A DNA stretch of 24,085 nucleotides from Clostridiales bacterium UBA735. Lineage in GTDB: Bacteria > Bacillota > Clostridia > Oscillospirales > Oscillospiraceae. Location: positions 1 through 24,085 of the forward strand of contig DBLB01000173.1 in assembly GCA_002298695.1 (NCBI GenBank), written 5' to 3'. Every line of letters starts with the position of its first letter. Positions within the stretch are counted from its first letter, which is position 1. The notes beneath the pieces are model-generated. The model ran no database searches. It was given only the letters and a program-made list of their open reading frames with translations, and was not told the DNA's origin. Made by a program: the position numbers and the translations under genes. Positions 1-9,700 of the stretch are shown here, piece after piece.

Positions 1-746
1 GCGACCGGGGCGGCATTGGGCAGCAGCAGTATAACTCGGTGCAGAATAACGCGGCGCAGAACCGGCAGACCGTCAACTCTGAACAGGTCAAGCTTGCAAC
101 CGACACCCAGAGACAGATTGCAGACCTCCGGGCACAGGGCGAATTTCAGAAAGCGGACAAACTCCTTGAAATCTCGCAGAGCTACTTGCAGCAGCTGGTA
201 TCCATTGAACAGTGGGCGGCGGAATATAATCTTTCTGCAGCACAGTTCAATGAATCCATCCGGCAGTGGGAAAAGGAATACCAGTTATCTGTGGCGGATC
301 TGATGGGGACGTACAACGGGCAGATGACGATGGCAGGGCGGAATGCACAGAAGACCAGCCTCGCAGACGCGGGTTCGGCACTGCTGTCTGCCGGCATTCT
401 GCCGAGCGCGGAGCAGGCGGAAGCGATGGGCTACACCATTCCGCAGCTTCAGCTCATGCTTGCGCAGCAGCAGGTCGGACAATCGACCGGTTCTGCCGGC
501 GGCGGTTCTTATTCCGGCGGGACTTCTGGCAGCTCCGGCAGCGGAAGCGAATGGGGCAGAGGAATCGGCCAGCTTGCAATGGAAAACACAAAGAAGCTCA
601 TCGCAAGGCATCTTGGAAACGGAGAAGTGTCAAGGGCGGAATCGGTCATGGATGCAGTAAGCCCGAATATGACAAGAGAAGAATACAACGAGATTGTGAA
701 GATTTATAAGAACAATGGCTATCCAATGGAGTATGCAGGGAGGTAA
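1..746 (+). CDS. Probable phage virion-associated protein, 5' end missing
   Basis: The reading frame is open from the window edge (position 3 in frame), reading DRGGIGQQQYNSVQNN before the first possible internal start (a GTG at 39), so the true start lies upstream. About 248 residues are visible. They are Gln- and Ala-rich and predicted helical (repeated Q-x-x-x-E/K patterns over the first ~100 residues), then a Gly/Ser-rich flexible stretch (about nt 495-555), then a small helical C-terminal domain. I place it with proteins of uncharacterised virion role encoded just before giant polyvalent proteins in Clostridia prophages; this is recall of family style, not a domain hit. It ends 6 bases before the next start, and the Shine-Dalgarno of the giant gene lies inside its last codons, so the two are probably translated from one late mRNA. 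Confidence 0.6.
   Translation, partial: DRGGIGQQQYNSVQNNAAQNRQTVNSEQVKLATDTQRQIADLRAQGEFQKADKLLEISQSYLQQLVSIEQWAAEYNLSAAQFNESIRQWEKEYQLSVADLMGTYNGQMTMAGRNAQKTSLADAGSALLSAGILPSAEQAEAMGYTIPQLQLMLAQQQVGQSTGSAGGGSYSGGTSGSSGSGSEWGRGIGQLAMENTKKLIARHLGNGEVSRAESVMDAVSPNMTREEYNEIVKIYKNNGYPMEYAGR
737..744 (+). promoter_or_regulatory. Ribosome binding site that fixes a TTG start
   Basis: AGGGAGGT lies 8 bases upstream of TTG at 753-755. No ATG or GTG in the giant frame is better placed, so the giant gene is taken to start at this TTG. Confidence 0.8.
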
Positions 747-752
747 GCCGAA

Positions 753-3700
753 TTGAAGAAGAAAACAGCGGCACAACTCGCGTGGGAAGCACAGAAACAA
801 GCCTGGACGTCACAAGGTGGCGTTCAGGTTTCGTCTACGCAGAAAACCACAGCGGCACAAAACGCATGGAATAGCGCCAAAAATAACCCCGGTTATATGC
901 AAAGAGTGCAGCAGACGGAGCAGGTGAAGAAGACGGTGCCTCCGGCGCTGCAAAAGCCGAAAACTGAATCTGCGAATGTGGAGACCGTAAACTTCACGTC
1001 GCGAAAGCCGGGTGAAACGTCCAGAGGCGGACAGAGCTGGAAGGAGCGGCAGGAGCGTCTCGCCGGGAAACAAACGGCATATCAGATGCAGAAGGAGAGC
1101 GGCGTCGTTCCCGGGAAGAAACAGGAGGAAGAGCCGGAACGGCCTTCGTTCAGCGCAAGCTATCAGGAGAAGGAAGATTGGTTCAATCAGAAAATCGGTC
1201 AGGCTGCGAAAAAAGAAGAGGAACCGAAAAAGGAAAATCCTCTGTCTATGTCTTATTGGGAAGGCCGCGTCAATTCCGCGCTGGAACAGACGGAGCAGAA
1301 GAAAGAGACGAAGGGCGGCAGGATTCAGAAACCCTCGGCAGATTACTATGACGCGGAACAGATCCGGCAGTACAAGCAGCAGGAGATCGGCGATTATTCC
1401 AAAGTTCTGGACGAACAGAATGCACTCACGGATACAAAATACAAAGAATATCAGACTGCGGAACAGGCTTTGAAGGATGCACAGGTGGCGTATGAAAAGA
1501 ATCCAAACGGCGTGACCCGAATGCGGTATTTGAAAGCATACGACGCTTGCCAGAAAGCGTGGGAGCCTGTTGCAGAAGCAGTGAAGCGTTCCGAAGAATT
1601 GACGAACGAGGTCAATTCGCTTGTTACGCAATATCAGGGACAGTATGACGACAATACCCGGTATGCCGGGAAGGACTATGCTGGGATGCAGGCGTACATC
1701 GCGGAGCTGGCGGATCAGCTTGACCAGACGGGGCCGGAGGAAAAGAACGCCGAGACCGGACAGAATCTGAGAGAACAGTATCAGGAAGAGATCGACCGGG
1801 CGACAAACTATTCTTACTCCATGATGGACATGGAGCAATTGCAGGCGGAGTATGACCGGCTGAACCGGCAGAGAGAAGAACTCTACAAGCCAGCCGGGCC
1901 GCAGTACCGCTATCAGGCGACCGGCGCAGACCGGCAGGCGGCGGAGGACAGAAAGGCGGAGCAGGAGAAGACCGGAGAAAAGATGCGCCTTGTGCAGCAG
2001 GCGATGAACCAGCTGGAACGGAACGAGGCACGGACGGCGTATGAAAACTACGCCGAATGGAAAAGCCTCCGGGACAACTTCGGGCGATTTGGGCAGGGCA
2101 ACATTGACCTGACGAATACGGCGTCTTTCGACAGCGTCAGCGGAATGGTGGACGGCGTTTACATGGTTCTGCCTACGACGTGGAGGGAAAACGGACGTCT
2201 TGTCCGCACCACAGACGCAAATGAAGCAATTGCGCAGTATCGAAAAACGGGGCAGTATTTCGGCAAGTTCCGGACAATGGAAGAGGCAGACCGGTATGCG
2301 CAAACCCTCCGCGCGGAGAAAAATGCCAAAAACGTGGAAAAGCCGACATATGACCTTGCCGGGCAGGGACTGATTGACGCCTTTGAAAAGATCGTGAACG
2401 GTGAGAAGGGGCCGAAGAACGCCGGCGACACGACGGAGATCACGCTGCGGGATCAGATCCGGCGGAACATGGAATATCTGCCTGAAAATGCGAAGAAGGT
2501 CATGCTTCAGTTTTTGAAGGACAAGGACTATGTCTCCGCCGCGAACTACTACAAGGCGTATGAATCTACGATGACGGCGAACTATGCCAATGCGCAGTAT
2601 GCAGAGCTAAAAGATTGGGCTTCGCAGAATTTCGGAACTGCGCTCGGCGGCAGCGTCGGGGCCGGATTTGCCGGGGCGGTGACGCCGGCGGCTGCATGGG
2701 TGGACAACACGTTCAATGCCATCAACAATAAAATCGTTGATATGACGGGCGAAGGGGAATACCGGTTCTCGGACGTCAACAGCGACATGTACCGCGGGGC
2801 CAGAACGGCGGCGGCGCTTCAGGAAGGTGTGCAGGCGTACAACGCAACGACCGGGAAATGGGAGGATGCACTGAATCTGGCGTCCGGGGCCCTGACCTCA
2901 TCGGTGCAGAATGTGGTGCAGTTTGCGCTCTTCGGTTCGGCCAGCCTGCCGTTTATGGCGGCGAGCGCGGCGGGGCAGAGCGCCTATCAGGGCTTGAAAT
3001 CCGGCCTTTCCGAAGAAGAGGCGGCAGTGACAAGCACCGTCTCCGGCCTGATTGAGTACATGACCGAGAAGCTGCCTTTGGAACATTTGCTGGACAAGAT
3101 CAACACCATCGGAGAAGGCGGTGTTGTGACGGTAAAGCAGATTGCGGAGATGATCCGGAAACAGGGACTGGAAGAGGCCAGCGAGGAAGTTGTGGGCAAT
3201 ATTGCGGACAATCTCTTCGACATGTGGTATAATGGGGATAACTCCGAATTCCGGCAGTATTCCGCGCAGCTCCAAAGAGAGGGCATGAGCAAGGCCGAGG
3301 CCGATATGGAGGCGTTCGGCAAATTCTTTGTCGGAGATTCCATCGAAGCGGCTGCGGCGGCGTATCTTTCGACGTTCCTGCTCATCGGCGGGAACGTGGC
3401 CTCTGCCAACATGCAGGCGGCGCAGTACGGCAAGGAGATGAAGACCGGGGAGGCGTTCAAGGGAACGCAGTACACCGTTGACGAGATGAACACCGTCCTT
3501 CTGGCACAGCAGATTCCCGGAGAATATGAGGGCGGGAGATATGCGGCGGAGCAGCTGAAAAAGCAGGTGCTGGAAGGGAAGCAGCTGAGCAACCGCATGC
3601 TTGGCTTTGCGGCGATGACGAACAACCAGGTCATCAAGGATGCCTCGAAGTATATGAATCAGGCATTCGAGATGGGGCCGGAGACGCAGAGCTTCAAGAT

Positions 3701-6700
3701 GGCGGCGGCAATGGTCGGGCAGTACGACGTCGGGGCGCAGCTGCCGAGCAAGGCATTTGTGGAATCTCTGAAAAGCCAGATCGAGGCGGACAGGGAAGCC
3801 GCGAAGCAGCCGAAGACAAAAGCGAAATCTGCGCAGACGACGACCGGCGAAACGCTCAGCCACTACCAGACCATTTTTGCGGAAAACGGTGTCGGCATCC
3901 GCGACGCGAAGAACCGCACCGAGGTCATGAACAAGCTCATCCTCGGGCAGAGTGTGAGCGATGCAGAACTCCGGAAGCTCCACATGAGCGCGAAGCTGAC
4001 GAAGCAGATGCTCTATGAGCTGGCGGGCGTGGAGATCCCGGAGGGCGTGGTCAAAGAGAAAGACCTGATGCGATACTACCGGAGCGCCAGAGACGGCTTT
4101 GAGGCGAAGATCAAGGCCGAGGCACAGGAACGCACTGCACAGGACGCACAGGCCGCAGCGGAGCGGCAGAGGGCCTTTGAGGCAGAGCAGATGCGGCAGA
4201 TGGATATTGCAGACCGCGTCGTCGAGGCGACGAAGAGCGACGTTGACGAGCAGCTGCAATACTTCATGGAGCATGGTAAACTGAAAGAAGCGGAGAAAGG
4301 AGCGGAAAATGAGCAAACCGGAGAAGCGGTACTTCGTGGAGCTGGAGGACGGGTCGATGGCCAGCCTGACGGAGGCGCAGATGCAGCGCCGGCAGGAAAT
4401 GCTGAAGCTGACGCCCGAGGAACGGAAAGCCAGAATCGAAGCGGCGATGCAGGAGTACCGAAAGAAGTTCGGGTAAGAGGCCGCGGAAACGCCGTCAGCA
4501 GCCGGGACTTCGGACTGAAAAACGCCACGACGCTGAAAACGGCCCGCGAAGTCCTTCAAGAGGACGAGACGGAGACAATGCGGAAATTCAGCGAGGATGT
4601 AAAGGCCAAGTATGGCTATGATGTGGTCTATACGGATGGCGACTTTGTGCAGCGGCAGGATGGCCGGGACGTCATTGTCAGAGGTCTGTTCGACCAGGAA
4701 TCGAAGCGGCTGTTTGTGAACGCAAACTATTTCCGGCTGAGCTACGACCAGATCGGCAACCATGAAGTGTTCCACATTGAAGTGGCCAACGGGGATGTTG
4801 ACCTTCAAGCGATGGCCGAGGCGTTCAACGAGGCGACCGGGAACAAGGAGATTCTGGACAGTCTGGTAAACCAGTACATGGAAAAACTGGCGCTGGATGA
4901 TTATAATTCTGCGCTGGAAGAAGTCTTTGCAGACATGAACGGCAAGTTCAACGGCATCCGCAGCGTCAATGTGACGGCCTATCAGGATATTTTCGAGCAA
5001 ATAAAAGCAGCATCACCGAAAAATGGTGAGGCTGCTTCTTCTATGCAGAAAAATTCCGTGGAATCGTTTGGCGACGGAAAACAGTACGTCAAGGCTGACC
5101 GGCAGGTCATCTTCGGGAACGATGCGGATTCTTGGAGCGAACAGCTCGAGGATTACATCAACGGGAAAATCCGGCGCGGACAGGACGTGACGCTGATTGG
5201 CGCGGACGGCGACGAGCTGATTCTGACGGCAACCTCTGCCGGTAAACTGAGCAGCCAGCATACAAGCGACGGCAGAACCATGAATGAGGCAGAGTACGAG
5301 CGCAAGGCGAACGCGGCAGCGCATATTGATGAGCTGGCGCAGATCTCCACGCGCGGAAAGAAAAACGTCTCGGATGCAGAATCCAGACACGGCGATATGG
5401 CGTCTGAGGGTTGGAATTACCGGACGGCCTACTTCATGGACTTTGATGGGAAATACTACCGAGTTACCATCTCTGTTGCGCAGGGCGCAGACGGAAGAAT
5501 GATCTATAATATTGGGCAGATGCAAGAAAGAAGCATCCCCCAAATTAACGGCTCTTCCGATGCGAACACCGGCGCTCAGCGGGGGGATGCTTCTTCTGAT
5601 AACAGAGTAGCAGAAACCCGCAAAACTGTCAAGCAGAAAAATTCGGAGGTTGTGGACGAAGCTGACAGAAAGGCGGCACAGTTCGCGATCATCCGAGACA
5701 GCAATGCTGCGGATGACAACTACCACACATGGATTCGCAGTGCAGCGGAAATCAAAACATTGTCTGAGACACTTGCTGACCCGGAGTGGGCGGAATACGA
5801 CGAGTATGACCCGGACTATACACGGCAGATGGCGGAGGATGCTGTTCGCACAGGAAAGATCACGGTATACAGTTCCTACAAAATTGGAAACGGCGTGTTT
5901 GTCACTCCATCCAGAATGGAGGCGGAAAGCTATTCCGGGGATGGGAAAGTGTATTCCAAAACCGTGAACGTGGCGGATGTCGCGTGGATTGACCCGACGC
6001 AGGGACAGTATGCGCCGATAAACACCACGGATATCCGGTACAGTCAGGAGACGGATGAAGAATACCGCAGACTGGCGGAGCATCCGCGTGAGAACCGTGC
6101 GGAACTTCAGAAGATGGTGGACGCGGCGGCAAGCGAGGCCGGGTACACGAAGAAAGCCTACCACGGGACGGACGGAGATTTCTGGACGTTCAGCCTCCGG
6201 AACCGTGGAAAGAACGGTGAAATGCTTGGCGTGGGGTATTACTTTGCGGAGCATGAAGCGGACGCTGCAAACTATGCGCGCGGAGGCGGAAAGGTGCTTC
6301 CGATCTATCTCGACATTCAGAACCCCGTGAGCACCACGAAGCTGACGATCACGCCGGAACAGTGGGGCGCGTTCCTTGATTACGCGCAGGAGCACAGAGA
6401 CGAGTACATTGACGGCGCGTGGAAGGGCAACAGCATCAAGAAGGACTTCGAGCTGCGCTACATGAACGACTACGACAGCGATACAGATCTGATCTCCGGA
6501 TTCATCAACGCGACGGCTGGACGAAATTCTGAGGTAGCCGAGGCGTATCTGCAAATGCTCAAGGACAGCACCGGCATCGACGGGGCCGTTCAGGGCGAGA
6601 ATGGCAGACAGGTCTATGTGGCCTTCACGCCGGAGCAGATCAAGAGCGCGGAGCCGGTGACGCGGAACGACAGCGGAGACGTGATCCCGCTGCGCGAGCG

Positions 6701-9700
6701 GTTCAATGCTCGGACGGGCGATATTCGGTATAGCTTTGCAGCCGTCGAGGACAATCAGTTGATACGAAAAGCGGAACAGATGGAATCTGACGGAAAAACG
6801 CCGGAGGAGATCTGGAGGGTGCTTGGCATTGCCCGAACGATGGACGGAAAAGGCTGGCGGTATGAGATCGATGATTCTGGGATGGAGACAGACACAAAGT
6901 GGCGGTTCTTGAGAAACCCGGACGCGAGACGGTATAACGAGCTGTTTGAAAGGGCGTATCTTTACGATGAGGCAACTGAAGCAGAGCTTCAGGAGTTGCA
7001 GATACTGGATGAGAATCTGAAAGGAGCGAGAAAATCACCGCTGTATCTGGACGAGATCGTAAAGCATGACAAGCTATTTGAAGCATACCCGGATCTGAGA
7101 GAAGTTAAAGTGCGCTTTGAGGCAAACACCGGGAGCAAAGAAGGAAGCTATCACCCGCAAGCAAATGAAATCGTTTTAAGGGCAGGCTTGAAACTGCAAC
7201 CAGATAATCTGAAAAGCACGCTGATCCATGAGATTCAGCACGCCATTCAAGAGAAAGAAGGCTTTGCAAGAGGCTCAAACATTGGATACTGGGATGAGAT
7301 GATGCAAGGCGGCTATTCTCGCAGAAAGAACGACGGACGCATTGAGCGCGCAAGGCAGGAATATCATCGCATCTTCAACGGTGCGCCGGATGAATTCAAG
7401 GAAAAGGTACGCAAGATCAATCGTGCCAGACTGGATGGAGACTATAACACGGCGGAAACGGTCATAGACGAGCTATATGATAGCGAGTATGCTGATTTAT
7501 GGTCGCAACTCGACGCGGCGGAATTTGATTGGCGGAGCGAACGCGGCGAAGAACTGACAGCGGAAGAACGCAGAAATACGATGCCGAAAGCTGCGGATGA
7601 GAATACGGTGTTTGTGGAACAACGGTATTCCATTGACAGCGATATGACTGAGGACGAGCGGTATCGGGAGCTTCGCGGAAAGACTGTGGCCGTTACGCCG
7701 GAGGCGAAGTACACCGACGAGCAGCTTGCAAGCATCCACACGCTGGAACAGCTCAACGCGAAGGCCAAGAGCAAGGCCGAGAAGGTCATCCGACCGTTGG
7801 CAGAAAGTCTCGGAATTCTGAATCGGTCGATGAAAACGCCGGATGTGGAGATCGAGTTCACGTTCTCCAAGAACAAGGGACTGCGCGAGAGTATGAGCAA
7901 GCAGCTCCGCTATGGCGGGACGTATGCGGACTTTGCAAAGGCGCTCGTCAATCTGGATGGTATCCTCGAGAACGCGGTGCTCATTGAGCAGCATAAAGAC
8001 AAGTATGCTGGGACTACGCGGGCAAACAATCAACTGAAATCGGTATCGGTACTTGTCGGCGTCTTCCGTGATGGTGATTCGCTCATTCCCACGCAGATAG
8101 AAATAAAGGACACCTCCAATGCAGGAGGCATCCTTTATATGACGGTCACTATGACAAAAATAGAAGCCGGCGTCATGGCAGGAGCTAGTGCTCAAAGAAG
8201 AACACCCCCCTACGTGGTACCGGCTTCTGAAATAGAGACTGGCGTCCTTGGGAGCGGGGCACAGAAAAACTGGCGCGGTCGCTCCCTGATACCAATCTCT
8301 AGCTACAACTTAGCAGAGATTTTCGCCAATGTCAACCCCGCAGACGGTCATTTCCTGAAATATGTGCCGGATGGATTCCTGAACGACACACAGAAAACCG
8401 CAAAACAGAGTGCACTCCGGGAGGACGCGAACCGGATTCAGAGTTACCGGCAGAAAAATTCTGTCGACACTGACCTGATGGACGTATGGCGCGAGCAGAA
8501 CCCCGGACAGACGGCGGTCACGCAGGAAGGATTTGACGAGGCGCAGAGAACGCTGCTTGACCGATACCGGAATGACACGGTGCTCAGGAACGCATACGAT
8601 TCCGTCGGCGCGGCGAAGAACGCCAACGAAACCAAAACAAAGACCTCCAAAGCCAGAACGAACACCTTTGAAAAGCTGTTCTCCGAGGCGGAGAAGCGCA
8701 TGGACGGCTTGAAGAAGGAAGACATGACCTATGACGTCATCCGGGAGAAAGAGTCTCTGGAAGGCGCTGCGGCCCGTCTGGTACAGGACTTTGACGGCGA
8801 AGTGGACGATCTTTTGAAGCGCACGGACTGGACAGGCGAAGATCTCGATACGGCGATGGGTGCACTTTCCGTGTTCCGTGAAGAAGCGCAAAAGAGCGGC
8901 GACTACTCAAAGGTCGTGGAGATGGCGCAGAAGATCCGCGAGAACGCCACGAAGGGCGGCCAGTTTGTGCAGGCGTTCGCGAAGTACAACCGGACGACGC
9001 CGGAGGGACTTCTGGTCAAGGCCATTGACGAGGTGGACAAGGCGAAGAACCCTGTGCAGCGGAAGAACGTGAATCCCATTGTGCAGACCATGATCGATTC
9101 GTACACCGAGCAGATTCGAGAGCTCCGTGCCGAGCAGAAGCAGGCCGTTCAGGACGCGAAACTTGCCGGGCAGATGGGACAGGGCAGAGCGGATGCTGCG
9201 GAACTTCGGAAAATCCGCGAACGGTATGAGAATCAGATCAAGGCGCTCAATGAGCAGCGGGATAAGCTTCTTTCTGATGCGGTTCAGGCCGGACGGGAGA
9301 GCCAGAAAAAAGCCGACAACGCTGCCATGAAGCGGATCACGGATGCGTACAATAAGCGCATTGAGGAATGGCAGAAGAAAATCGACCTCGCAAAGGCAGC
9401 GTATGACGAGATGTTCCAGAAGGGACAGACGCAGCAGCAACAGACGGACACGAGAGCGCAGGAACGGAAGATTCAGAAGTTTGAGGATATGCTTGCGAAG
9501 CTGCAAGCCGAGCGGGATGAGATCCTGAATGGCGGTTTGGACGCGCTCCGGGCGACGAACAAGGGCATTTCCGATGCAAAGGCGAATGAGATCACGAAGA
9601 ACCTGACGGAAATGGCAGATGCGCTGGATGCGGTCAAGGAGGGCGATGTTGACGCCCTGATCGACGTGATCCAGAGACAGGCCAAGATCCGCAAGACCCC

